Shown here piece after piece: positions 1 through 8,338 of a stretch of DNA of 64,000 nucleotides; the stretch's first letter is position 1, and each line of letters begins with the position of its first letter. The notes below the pieces were generated by a model. That model ran no database searches and was not told the DNA's origin. It saw nothing but the letters and a program-made list of their open reading frames with translations. Source of the DNA: a virus; the IMG/VR virus record IMGVR_UViG_3300046517_002960, positions 62,001 to 126,000 of that record; one strand, given 5' to 3'. Position numbers and translations under genes: made by a program.

Positions 1-706
1 CGGCAGGCTCTACCGCTTCCACCTGAACAGGTTCGGTCATCCCGGCGGTCACCGAGATGTCCTCCCACAGCGCCTCGTAACGCGGCTGGAAGCGCACCGG
101 CTGGAGCGTGCCGAGAATCTGCATGATGTGCCGGACAGATGTAGTCCCGGCCCGGTGGCACCGGGACGTGTTACCCAGTGAATCCGGCCGGAGCGTGTGC
201 ATCAGCCCCAGGTCAGTCATGCCCTTGCAGAACGCGTCCATCACCGGGCCTGGATTCTGGGCGAACTCCAGCTTGCGGGCGGCCCGGACCTGATTCGGCG
301 TGCAGATCTGGAGGTTTGCCTCGCCGTCGTACAGCCCGGCCAGCCAGCCAGCCGTACGAGTGTCAGCTTCCCGCCAGGTCCCGATGGACAGCAGCTCGTC
401 GCCAGGCTGAAGTACGTCAGCCTGCACCCAGGACAGGTACCGGCCGCGCTTGCCGTTGAGCTGCCTGCGCCGGACAAGCCACAGGTGGTCCGCGCTGCAC
501 GTGACAGCCCGGCCGCCGGCCCGCACCAGGACAGACGGCTTGCGCACCATGCTGGCGGCTTCCACGACAGCCGTCCGCATCCGGCGATGCTGATTACCGG
601 GCAGCCGGTTCTCATCGAAAGCCACGAGCCGGTCGCCCACCTGAATCTCCGCGGCTGGCACGTACCGCAGATCGCTTCTGAGCACGGGCGTGTCCGGGGC
701 CAGGCA
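1..706 (-). other. Intein in the polymerase domain (C-terminal end outside window)
   Basis: The polymerase extein reads ...RHHAAGNY and is followed by Cys 1 of CLAPDTPVLRSD, a normal class 1 intein start. Block B is present (AVTCSADHLWLV, with Thr and His). A LAGLIDADG-like segment AGWLAGLYDGEA lies near 330-350, and a block F-like segment VQVEAVEPA at the left edge. 235 residues are visible; the terminal His/Gly-Asn and downstream extein are off the window. The insertion point is the conserved segment after the O-helix where family A polymerases normally read ...N..IQG, a typical intein site. One endonuclease motif is clear; a second was not identified. Confidence 0.85.
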
Positions 707-3700
707 GTAGTTGCCGGCCGCGTGGTGACGGCCGCGGGGCAGCCAGATGGTCCGGCCGGAGTACGCGGTCCAGGCCCGGTTGCCGGATTGCGCGTAGGCC
801 CGCATCTCCTGGTCCCAGGCGGCGTACCGGGGAGCGATCTGCTCGAACGCCCGGTGCACCGCCCGGCCGTGCGCCACTGGCAGCCCGACCTGCTTCGCCC
901 CGGTGTCCGGGCCGCCGCCGAACATCTTACTGAACACGATGCGCTTGGAGTTGTAGCGGTCTTCCTTGCCGGCGTTCCCGCCGAAGGCCATCCGGGCGGC
1001 CATCCAGTGCAGCCCCTTCTGGTCCAGCCCGCAGGCCGGGTGACACGGGTCGTTCCCGCACGCCTGGCAGCGGGTGGACAGCTCGGCCTCCAGCAGCGCG
1101 AAGTCGCCGCTCAGCGCGGCGCCGACCCGGATCTCCACGCCGGAGAAGTCGGCGCTGATCCCGGCCATCGGCACCCCGTACGGGCTGGTCAGCTCGTCGT
1201 CGGCGATGACGCAGGCGCGGATCCCGCCCTGCCGTGAGAATTGTTGCCCGTTGGGTCTCACGCAACTACTGCGACCCGTGTCGGCGTTGATCGTGTAGAC
1301 CACCGGGCGCATCCGGCCGTCGCCGCGTTCGCACAGCGTGTTCAGCGGGTTGAGCAGCAGGCCGAGGGTAGTGACGTCATGCCGGTACTCCAGGATCTGC
1401 CGGCACAGCTCGGAATGCTCGTAGAAGTCCCGGCCGTCCTGGCCGTCCTGCTTGGCCAGCGGCTCGAGCACGTCCTTGGCCGCGGACGGGCCGCCGCTCC
1501 CGGTCCGGCCCAGCGGCACGCCCATCGCGGCCAGCGCGGCCGGGACTTCCTTGGACGAGCTCGGGTTGGCGATGTCCGGGCACAGCTCGGCCACCCGCCG
1601 CCGGGCTGCCTCGCGGGCCTGCTCGTACTCGGCGATCTTGGCCTGGATGTGGCGGTGGTCCAGCCGGAACCCGTCGTGCGCGACCCGGGCGCACATGGCC
1701 TGGAAGACCCGCTCGCGGGCCAGCACGTGCTCGTCCGGGCGGGGCAGCACGCGCAGCACCGCGGCCAGGTCCAGCACGTCGGACCCGGCGTACCGCTCGA
1801 ACGTCTCGCAGTCCTTGCGGACCATGGCCCAGCCGGATTTCTCCCGCGGGGTGCTGGCCTCCAGGTTGGTCAGCCACCGGCCGGACTTGAACAGCGCGCT
1901 GCGCGCCTCGTCGGCCGGCTTGGACGCCGAGTAGCCGCCCAGCAGGCCGAGGGCGAGCCGCTTCAGCTCGTTCTCGTCCGACCCGGCCAGCGACGGGTCG
2001 CCCAGCTTGGAGATCAGCACGGAGTCCTCCATCCGCGCCCACATGGAGTCGCGGTCGCCGAGCCCGTGCCAGGCCAGCGGGACCAGGTCGGCGCAGGCCG
2101 AATGCGCGTGCAGCTTGCCGGCCCGGGCCACCAGGTCCCGGATCGCCGCCGCCTGCGCATCGTCGGAGGGGTCGAAGACCGCGGCGATGTGCTCCCCGCC
2201 CAGCTGGACCAGCCGCAGCTCGTGGTCGGCATGGCTGACCGGGTAGCCGGAGTGCTCCACGTCCACCGACAGGTCCGCCAGGTACGGGGTGACCGCGGCG
2301 ACCGCCTCGGCGATCGTGCACGGCAGCACCATCGGCGGCGCGCCCGGGTCGGCCGGGTTCCGGGCGGTGAGCACCGGCAGCGGGTACACCGGGCCTTCCA
2401 GCGCCGGGTCCGGCCGCAGCGGCTTCGGCTTCGGGGCCTTCGGCTCCCGGGGCTTGCGTTCTGCTCGCTTCCGTTCGGCTGGCTTCCGCTCTGGCTTGTC
2501 CGCTACAGGCTGTGACGGAGCTGCCGGGTCCGCTGCCGGGGGTGCCGCTGCCGGGGATTCCTGAAGGGATTGAGGGTCTGAGGGGTTATTTCTATTTTCC
2601 TGCGTGTGCGTGTGTGCGTGTGCATGCGCATTAGGAATAGAAACCAACCCTTCATACCCTTCAGGAGGAGAAAAACTGAAGGGTTGCTGGATGGTTTGAC
2701 CTGCAGTTTTTCCGTTCTGAAGGGTTTGGGCTACAGGCGGTGCAAACCCTTCAGTACCCTTCATGAACCCTTCAGCAGGACGGGTGGAACCTCCGCTGAT
2801 GCCCATGAACTCGGCCGGAGTCGGCGTGAAGCTGCCTGGCGGGCGCACCCGGAGCGGCCGGTAGTTGCCGTCTGCCCGGTGAACGGCCTCAAACCCCTCA
2901 CTGTTCAGGCGCCGTCCCCAGGCCGTCTCGGACGGGATCTGGGAGGGGTGCATATTCTTCCGGCGGCAACTCTCCGTGAACGCCTCGTAGAGCTGGTGGG
3001 ACTTGGTGCCCGGCTCCCAGGGCTCGCACTCGTCCTCTACCCAGAGCATGACCCGGTCCTGGCTGGCCTGGATTTCCAGTGCCGCCCGCCGGCCGGCCTC
3101 GGGGGCGCTTTCGCTGCCCGCGGACCCCGGCTCGGCCAGCCACCCGGCCGCCTCGGCCATCAGCGCGGCGAGCACGCCGGGGGCCTCGCGCCGCCAGGCC
3201 GGGCCGTTCACGTTCCCGATCGCGGCCCGGGCCGCGCGCACCTGCGCCGGGTCGCCGTCGCACGGGATCAGCCGGACCCGCCGCCGGATCGCCGGGTCCA
3301 CCAGGTTCGGCTCGTGCTCCGGGTTGGCGGTCAGGATCAGCGTGTGGGTCGGGGGGAACGTGACCGGGTTCTCGGCCATCCGGTTGCCGGTCAGGTCGGC
3401 GCCCCCGGTGATCTGCTTGAGCCGTTCGGTGGCCATCGTGCCGGCCCGGGGGGCCTCATCGATGAAGGACAGCCGGCGGCCTTTCAGCGCGTACACGATG
3501 GAGGCGTGCGACCGGTCGGCCGGGGACAGCAGCCGCGCGTCGGCGGTGTGCGCGTACGTGCCGAGCACGCTCATCATCAGGTCGATGACGGACGTCTTGC
3601 CCACGTCGGTCTCGCCCAGCATGATCGGCAGCGCCTTGTCGGAGTACCCGGTAACCGCGATGGCCAGCACCCGCAGCGCCCAGGCCCGCAGCTCCGCGTC

Positions 3701-5347
3701 CGGCCAGACGGCTGCCAGGAACGCGTCCCATAGCGGCGTCTTGCGCTCGCTGTCGGGGGTGACCGCCGCGCTGTGCAGATGCGGCACGCCCCAGTCAATG
3801 CGCCGGGTAGGTTCCGGGCTGCCCGCGAACTCCCGCAGGTCCCACGGCACCCCCCCGGCCCACAGGATCTCCCGGTCGGCATCCAGCCCGGCCAGGTCGA
3901 TCGCCGAGGGATGGAAGCCGACGCCGGTCTGCGCGTTCATCTTCCCGGCGATCCCGGCCGAGGACGCGTTGGTGCAGAACCTGGCCCGCCGTTTGGCCTG
4001 GGCCTTTTCCGGGGTGCCGTCATCGGCGGCCGGGTCGCCGGGCAGCATCAGCCAGCTGACCAGGTCGACGGCCCAGGCGGCGGCGTTGCCCCGGCGCGGC
4101 ACCCAGGCCTCCGGCCCGCGCACCAGCCAGGTGCCGGCGTCGGGGGCGTACCGCAGCGCCGGGTGCACCCGGGTCAGCACGTCCCGGGCCAGGGTGGCGT
4201 CCAGTTCCGCGGCCGTCTCGAACGGGGCGGTGCCGATTGCCTGGTACGGCGTCCAGAGCCGGGCGGGCTCGATCGGCTCGGGCTCCGGCTCGCCCTCGGG
4301 CACGCCCGGGGCCGGGGCCTGGTACTCCTGGCGGGCCGCCGCGTTCACGGTCAGCACGCACGGGTCCCACCCGGCCGGGCGCGGCCCGTGCTCGGTGACC
4401 GCGGACCGGGCGGCGCCCAGCACCATCTCGGCGAACTCGGCCTGGCGGCCCTCCCCGGCGGTCAGGTCGTTCCACAGCTCGTCCAGCGCCCGGATCGCGG
4501 TCAGGTAGCCGGGGTGGCCCTTGGCGCCCAGCATCACCGCGGCCAGGGTGTACTTCAGCATCGCGTCATGCCGCGTGCCCGGCTCGGCCCGGGTCAGGGC
4601 GCGCCGCGCCTCGTCCATCACCGCGGCCATGTCCACGCACCACGGCGCCCCGGCTGCCTCGCTGCCCTCGAGTTCGAGCAGCAGCTGCTGCCCGGCCTCC
4701 GGGGGCGCGTTCGCCCCGGCCGGCTTCGACGCCCCGGCCGCCAGAGCGGTCACCCAGGCGGGCGGCAGCTGCGGCAGCTGGTCCGGCCGCGGGATCTCGC
4801 CCGGGTCCGCCGCCGAGCCGTCCGGCCGGTACCAGGTGTAGGTGCCGTCCACCGCCCCGTCGTCGTCGTGGTGCGGGCTCGGCCAGACCACGGCGTACCG
4901 GTGGTGCAGCTGGATGATCTCGATGTCCGGGTCGATGGTGCCCGCGTACCGCTGCGCCGGCGCCCGGAAGAACCAGATCCGCGACGGCTGGCCCGGCCCC
5001 CGCGCGGTGGAGGACCAGGTCGGCGGCAGCTCGCCCCACTCGGCTGCCCGGGCGGCCAGGGTCTGCGCCCCGTGCTTCTGCTTGCCGTGCTTGACGTACT
5101 GGTCGACGTCGATGCCGATGACGCCGGCCGGCAGCCGCAGCGCGACCGAGCTGCCGGGCCTGCTGCCGATCCAGCCGATCACCGTGCCCGCGTCGGTCCA
5201 GGCCCCGTCCGCCCCGGTGTAGCCCTCCGGCGGCGGGTACTTGCCCTGCGCGGGCACCGGGATGACGCCCGGCCACCCTTTCAGGAGGTAGTCCCCGGCG
5301 TGCTCCGCGTACGGGCGCGCCGAGATGCCGGGCGCCGCCGCCGTCAC
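1..5347 (-). CDS. Primase (AEP) - SF3 helicase - family A DNA polymerase fusion, C-terminus cut by window edge
   Basis: One open frame of at least 1782 codons. Residues 1-230 look like a bifunctional primase/polymerase (AEP) domain, with the metal-binding Asp pair in IGIDVDQY (residues 80-82). An SF3/D5 helicase follows: Walker A GETDVGKTS (Lys 584), Walker B FIDEAP (630-631), then a sensor segment LILTANPEHE. After a low-complexity linker (about 870-990) comes a family A polymerase: 3'-5' exonuclease motif VDVEH (1029-1031), motif A ADFSGVEIR (1400) and O-helix RYNSKRIVFSKMFGG (Lys 1468). An intein starts at residue 1548. I read the frame through the linker and found no stop. The start is taken as GTG 5347, overlapping the TGA of a short leader ORF (GTGA). 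It is probably the phage replisome core. Domain calls are firm; single-polypeptide synthesis is inferred from the open frame. Confidence 0.85.
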   Translation of the reverse strand, partial: MTAAAPGISARPYAEHAGDYLLKGWPGVIPVPAQGKYPPPEGYTGADGAWTDAGTVIGWIGSRPGSSVALRLPAGVIGIDVDQYVKHGKQKHGAQTLAARAAEWGELPPTWSSTARGPGQPSRIWFFRAPAQRYAGTIDPDIEIIQLHHRYAVVWPSPHHDDDGAVDGTYTWYRPDGSAADPGEIPRPDQLPQLPPAWVTALAAGASKPAGANAPPEAGQQLLLELEGSEAAGAPWCVDMAAVMDEARRALTRAEPGTRHDAMLKYTLAAVMLGAKGHPGYLTAIRALDELWNDLTAGEGRQAEFAEMVLGAARSAVTEHGPRPAGWDPCVLTVNAAARQEYQAPAPGVPEGEPEPEPIEPARLWTPYQAIGTAPFETAAELDATLARDVLTRVHPALRYAPDAGTWLVRGPEAWVPRRGNAAAWAVDLVSWLMLPGDPAADDGTPEKAQAKRRARFCTNASSAGIAGKMNAQTGVGFHPSAIDLAGLDADREILWAGGVPWDLREFAGSPEPTRRIDWGVPHLHSAAVTPDSERKTPLWDAFLAAVWPDAELRAWALRVLAIAVTGYSDKALPIMLGETDVGKTSVIDLMMSVLGTYAHTADARLLSPADRSHASIVYALKGRRLSFIDEAPRAGTMATERLKQITGGADLTGNRMAENPVTFPPTHTLILTANPEHEPNLVDPAIRRRVRLIPCDGDPAQVRAARAAIGNVNGPAWRREAPGVLAALMAEAAGWLAEPGSAGSESAPEAGRRAALEIQASQDRVMLWVEDECEPWEPGTKSHQLYEAFTESCRRKNMHPSQIPSETAWGRRLNSEGFEAVHRADGNYRPLRVRPPGSFTPTPAEFMGISGGSTRPAEGFMKGTEGFAPPVAQTLQNGKTAGQTIQQPFSFSPPEGYEGLVSIPNAHAHAHTHTQENRNNPSDPQSLQESPAAAPPAADPAAPSQPVADKPERKPAERKRAERKPREPKAPKPKPLRPDPALEGPVYPLPVLTARNPADPGAPPMVLPCTIAEAVAAVTPYLADLSVDVEHSGYPVSHADHELRLVQLGGEHIAAVFDPSDDAQAAAIRDLVARAGKLHAHSACADLVPLAWHGLGDRDSMWARMEDSVLISKLGDPSLAGSDENELKRLALGLLGGYSASKPADEARSALFKSGRWLTNLEASTPREKSGWAMVRKDCETFERYAGSDVLDLAAVLRVLPRPDEHVLARERVFQAMCARVAHDGFRLDHRHIQAKIAEYEQAREAARRRVAELCPDIANPSSSKEVPAALAAMGVPLGRTGSGGPSAAKDVLEPLAKQDGQDGRDFYEHSELCRQILEYRHDVTTLGLLLNPLNTLCERGDGRMRPVVYTINADTGRSSCVRPNGQQFSRQGGIRACVIADDELTSPYGVPMAGISADFSGVEIRVGAALSGDFALLEAELSTRCQACGNDPCHPACGLDQKGLHWMAARMAFGGNAGKEDRYNSKRIVFSKMFGGGPDTGAKQVGLPVAHGRAVHRAFEQIAPRYAAWDQEMRAYAQSGNRAWTAYSGRTIWLPRGRHHAAGNYCLAPDTPVLRSDLRYVPAAEIQVGDRLVAFDENRLPGNQHRRMRTAVVEAASMVRKPSVLVRAGGRAVTCSADHLWLVRRRQLNGKRGRYLSWVQADVLQPGDELLSIGTWREADTRTAGWLAGLYDGEANLQICTPNQVRAARKLEFAQNPGPVMDAFCKGMTDLGLMHTLRPDSLGNTSRCHRAGTTSVRHIMQILGTLQPVRFQPRYEALWEDISVTAGMTEPVQVEAVEPA

Positions 5348-5430
5348 GGCCGCCTGCCCTGGGTTTCGCGATGCATCGCGTGGCGGGGCAGCGTAAACGG
5401 CCCGCTGGCGGGTATGCTCTGGCTAAGCAT
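5344..5430 (-). CDS. Leader peptide upstream of the primase-polymerase, translationally coupled
   Basis: A 28-codon ORF starts at ATG 5430 after a strong GAGGAG ribosome site. Its TGA overlaps the GTG start of the primase-polymerase (GTGA), suggesting translational coupling of a replicase that otherwise has a poor ribosome site. An in-frame upstream ATG at 5460 has an identical ribosome site because of a 30-bp-period duplication, giving a 38-codon alternative. The peptide has no recognisable domain. Its role as a leader is inferred from position alone. Confidence 0.5.
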   Translation of the reverse strand: MLSQSIPASGPFTLPRHAMHRETQGRRP

Positions 5431-5644
5431 GGTTCTCCTCACGGGGATCGTGCGGAGCATGGTTCTCCTCACGGGGAGCTGTGCGGCGCGTCACGTGGTC
5501 CCTTCCGGGAATGGGTCCCCGGCAGGCCGGGTGGTGCAGCGGTGAGATAGTCAGCTGGGTAGCGACTGGGCCGGGACCTTTACTGGGCAGTGGAGGTCCC
5601 GGCAGCCGCTCAGCCCTCCGGTCCGGTCCTCGTACGGTCGTCAT
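5423..5644 (-). CDS. Doubtful small ORF between leader and 66-aa gene
   Basis: 73 codons starting at ATG 5644, overlapping the end of the upstream 66-codon gene. The C-terminus PREENHA occurs twice because it reads through the duplicated ribosome site. No domain is visible and the composition resembles a shadow frame. It is listed because 5461-5609 otherwise holds no gene; it may simply be non-coding leader DNA. Confidence 0.2.
   Translation of the reverse strand: MTTVRGPDRRAERLPGPPLPSKGPGPVATQLTISPLHHPACRGPIPGRDHVTRRTAPREENHAPHDPREENHA
5426..5477 (-). repeat. Duplicated ribosome-binding site plus start codon
   Basis: Two identical 22-bp copies lie at 5426-5447 and 5456-5477, period 30 bp. 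On the minus strand each reads a GTGAGGAGAACC ribosome site followed by ATGCT. The 30-bp spacing keeps both starts in the same frame. Confidence 0.85.
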
Positions 5645-5810
5645 GGTCTCGCTCCCTCGCCCTCGCGCTCTTTCCGTTCGTGGTGATCATCACGCCCCGG
5701 TACCGGCCCGCCGCCTCAGCCAGCAGCACGTTCGCGATGGCGCGCTCGTCGCGCAGCCGCAGGTGCACGTGGTCTCCGGGGTGCGGGCAGCCCCGGCGGT
5801 TACAGGGCAT
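5610..5810 (-). CDS. Small hypothetical protein with Cys/His N-terminus
   Basis: 66 residues beginning MPCNRRGCPHPGDH. The ATG sits 11 nt inside the end of the upstream gene, the tight packing seen through this module. A Cys/Cys/His cluster at the start could bind a metal, followed by a charged helical stretch. Function unknown. Confidence 0.55.
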   Translation of the reverse strand: MPCNRRGCPHPGDHVHLRLRDERAIANVLLAEAAGRYRGVMITTNGKSARARERDHDDRTRTGPEG

Positions 5811-6219
5811 CTCCGGCCTCCCCCGCTCCGGCCTGCGCCTCCGGCCGGTACGGCACGCGGAACCGGGCGTGCTGTTCCCGCGCCACCTCCTCCGGCGTCA
5901 GCTCCTCCCCGGGCGGCAGGTACCGCCAGAAGTTCACGGCCGCGGCCGGGGCCGCGTTCACCGTGTCCTCGAGCGCGACGATGCCGTGCATCTGCAGGCC
6001 GCACTGGATGACCGGCCCGTTGCTGCCGCTGGCGGGCTTCTCGGTGACCCGGAAGACGCCCCAGCCGATCAGCGGCTCGGCCACGTAGCCGGGCGGGGTG
6101 CCCCCGGGACGGCCGGCGAACACGGCCCGCCAGCCGTACTCGGCCGCGATAATCGAGACCGGCTCGTAGACCGTGACCCGCTGCGGAGCCTGCGCGCTCC
6201 TGCTGCCCGCTGCTTTCAT
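5800..6219 (-). CDS. Hypothetical protein, replication module
   Basis: 139 residues. The start ATG 6219 follows GGGAGG and overlaps the stop of the RuvC-like gene (ATGA). The frame stays open upstream, but that part is a shadow of the resolvase gene. The mid-part reads as a folded mixed alpha/beta protein (GWGVFRVTEK) and the end is acidic. No family recognised; position suggests a replication or recombination accessory. Confidence 0.7.
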   Translation of the reverse strand: MKAAGSRSAQAPQRVTVYEPVSIIAAEYGWRAVFAGRPGGTPPGYVAEPLIGWGVFRVTEKPASGSNGPVIQCGLQMHGIVALEDTVNAAPAAAVNFWRYLPPGEELTPEEVAREQHARFRVPYRPEAQAGAGEAGDAL

Positions 6220-6821
6220 GGCTGCGCCTCCCTGCTCCTGGCGGGTTCCTGGCCGGTTGCTCCCGGTCCCGGCAGCCGCCGCCTGCTCAGCGGGTCCGGC
6301 AGCCCGCAGTCCCAGGTAGCGGCGAAGGTCATGTGCCTCCCGCCGTCCCGGGCGTGGTGCTTCATTGCCGCCGGGTTCGTGATGTCCAGCACCCCGGCCC
6401 GGGCCAGCCGCTCGTCGGTGGCCCAGTTCTTGACCATCGACGCGGTCCGGGCCTGGCACGGGATGCCGCAGTCCGCCAGGATCGCCTCGAGCTCGTGCTG
6501 CTGCCGGCGGATCTGCTCCGGGCTGGTGCCTTTCAGCCCCTTGCGCGACGCCACGAACATCTCGATCCCGGCGGCGGTCAGGTCATCGCCGAACACGCCC
6601 AGCAGCATCAGCAGCAGGCTGGCCGCGCCGCCCGCGTCGACCTGCCAGGCCCGGGTGAACGCCGCCTTGCGCTCGAAGCCATCCGGGTCCCGCCGCCACG
6701 CGCCGAGCTGGAACCCGGCGGTGCCGCTTCCCGTGTCGATGCCGAGCGTGACCACCGACCCGGCCGGCAGCCCGGCGGTCGCGCTGGCCCTCACCAGGCC
6801 GGTGTGCCGCGAGATGCCCAT
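6216..6821 (-). CDS. RuvC-like Holliday junction resolvase
   Basis: About 201 residues. The N-terminal strand LGIDTGSGTAGF carries the first catalytic Asp (29) of the RNase H-like/RuvC fold. A helical middle with ASRKGLKG follows, and the C-terminal HHARDGGRHM (Asp 159) fits the last acidic motif. RuvC-like genes are standard in actinophage replication modules and resolve branched DNA before packaging. ATG 6821 is used; an in-frame GTG at 6827 would overlap the upstream stop (GTGA) and is equally plausible. Confidence 0.75.
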   Translation of the reverse strand: MGISRHTGLVRASATAGLPAGSVVTLGIDTGSGTAGFQLGAWRRDPDGFERKAAFTRAWQVDAGGAASLLLMLLGVFGDDLTAAGIEMFVASRKGLKGTSPEQIRRQQHELEAILADCGIPCQARTASMVKNWATDERLARAGVLDITNPAAMKHHARDGGRHMTFAATWDCGLPDPLSRRRLPGPGATGQEPARSREAQP

Positions 6822-6823
6822 GG

Positions 6824-7882
6824 TCACCGCCGTCCCCGGCTCAGCCGGAAGACCCCGGACGTGACGAGGACGACGGCAATGACGCACAGCCACGGGGCCG
6901 CCTGCGCTCCCAGGAGGAACAGCGCGATGCCGAGGCCCAGGCTGATGAACGGGTGGCCCGGGTACCGCCGCGCGGCTGGGCGCTGCCCGGCGGGAATCCG
7001 CCTGACCGGGGTGAACCGGCCACACCGGGCGCACCGGCCGTCGCGGGCGAACCGCAACCGGGGGCCGCCGTGGTCGCACGTCCGGCGCCGTTCGGTCAGC
7101 TCGCCCGTGTCCTGCCCGGCCTTGTCCAGAGCGTCCTGTGCCGGGCGCCGCCTCACCGCCGCCAGCGCGCGGGCGTGATAGAGCTCTCCCAGCCGGGTGC
7201 AGTAGGAGCAGCGCTCCTGGCCGTCCGGCACCGGCAGGTGACAGCCGTGGCAGCAGCCGGGCGGCACCGCCTCGTACGACGGCAGCGCGGATTCTGGCAG
7301 TGCCAGCGGCCCGGCCAGCGCGGCCAGCGCGGCGTGCCTGTCCGGGTCCCACAGCGGGATGCCCGCGCTGCCGGGCTCGTCCTTCTCCTCTTTCTCCGGC
7401 CGGCCGGAGGATCCGTCCGCAGCCGCGGCGCGCAGGTTCCCCGGGTACGGGCACGCCAGGGCGTGGGCCGCCGGGACCGGGTTGCCGCGGGCAGCGCATT
7501 CGCAGCTCCAGCTCCATGGACCCGGGTCGTGCCCCGGGGTCCAGGCTGCCGTGCACGGGCCGTGTCCCAGCATGGCCATCGCCGGCCGGACGCTCCGGTC
7601 GACCTGCGCGCAGGGCTCACACGCCGCGCCCTCGCCGTCGCAGGTATGCCGGGGCCGCCGCGTGCCCGGGCCGCTGCCGGGTTGCGGCCCGCCGAGATCA
7701 ATGAGCTGCCCGGGCGGGACGGCGGCGTACTCGCAGAGCTGGCCCGCCGGGCAGCCGCAGTCCTGGCGCACGGTGGTGTCGATGAAGATCTCGATGCCCG
7801 GCAGCCGCCGGGTGGTTCTGTCCAGGTGCCCGGCCAGCGCTTTCATCTGCGCGGCCTGCCAGATCTCGTCCGCGGCGCTCAT
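6824..7882 (-). CDS. Cys-rich protein with C-terminal membrane anchor, unknown function
   Basis: 352 residues. Several Cys pairs (QDCGCPAGQLC, CCHGCHLPVP, CSYC, CARCGRF) suggest two or three zinc-ribbon-like modules. The last 50 residues contain hydrophobic helices (ISLGLGIALFLL, LCVIAVVLVTSGVF). The ATG lies next to the upstream stop. Zinc ribbons plus a membrane anchor in a replication operon would fit attachment of something to the membrane, but that is speculation. One copy of the dispersed palindrome lies in this gene at 7395-7408. Confidence 0.7.
   Translation of the reverse strand: MSAADEIWQAAQMKALAGHLDRTTRRLPGIEIFIDTTVRQDCGCPAGQLCEYAAVPPGQLIDLGGPQPGSGPGTRRPRHTCDGEGAACEPCAQVDRSVRPAMAMLGHGPCTAAWTPGHDPGPWSWSCECAARGNPVPAAHALACPYPGNLRAAAADGSSGRPEKEEKDEPGSAGIPLWDPDRHAALAALAGPLALPESALPSYEAVPPGCCHGCHLPVPDGQERCSYCTRLGELYHARALAAVRRRPAQDALDKAGQDTGELTERRRTCDHGGPRLRFARDGRCARCGRFTPVRRIPAGQRPAARRYPGHPFISLGLGIALFLLGAQAAPWLCVIAVVLVTSGVFRLSRGRR
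7395..7408. repeat. Dispersed palindrome TCCGGCCGGCCGGA, copy 1
   Basis: 14-bp perfect palindrome inside the Cys-rich membrane-anchored gene, followed on plus by GGAT. Confidence 0.7.
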
Positions 7883-8338
7883 TCAGCCCACCTCGATCCC
7901 GCGGTCAGCGTGCCAGCGAGCGTACACCGCGCGGGCCTCGGCGGCCGGGAACTCGAGCCGCGCGTCGATGATCTCCCGGGGGCGCCCCCGCCCGGCACCG
8001 GTTCCGGCCGGCCGGGCCAGGCAGTTGCACGATACGGCGATCTTGCCAGCCGCCGCTGCGGCGGACGGGAGCAGCAGCATGATCTGGTGCGGCAGCGCCG
8101 GGTCGGCGAGCACCGCGGGCCTGCCGTCCGGTTCCCCGGTGACGGACGGCCAGCCGATCGCGCGGAGCACGGCGTGCCGCCAGCAGCCGCAGTCCCGGGT
8201 GTGCCCCGCGGTCTCGGCGGCGACCTGGCCGGCGCTGATGTGGTCGGAGCTGAAGCAGTTCCCGTGCCCGGCGGTGCCGCAGTGCCAGCGCAGCGCGAGC
8301 ACCGTGTCGCGGCTGGCGTCCTGTGTCATGGCGCTCAC
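7883..8338 (-). CDS. Hypothetical protein with Cys/His residues
   Basis: 151 residues from GTG 8338, which overlaps the TGA of the MazG-like gene (GTGA); ATG 8329 is an in-frame alternative. Contains HTRDCGCWRH and SCNCLARP, possibly metal-binding. No recognised family. Confidence 0.65.
   Translation of the reverse strand: MSAMTQDASRDTVLALRWHCGTAGHGNCFSSDHISAGQVAAETAGHTRDCGCWRHAVLRAIGWPSVTGEPDGRPAVLADPALPHQIMLLLPSAAAAAGKIAVSCNCLARPAGTGAGRGRPREIIDARLEFPAAEARAVYARWHADRGIEVG

Noticed and set aside
197-5545. Long plus-strand ORFs (346, 424, 375, 501 and 590 codons)
   Set aside because: They lie opposite the primase-helicase-polymerase gene, which has all its motifs in one minus-strand frame; their translations are Arg/Pro/Gly-rich shadows.
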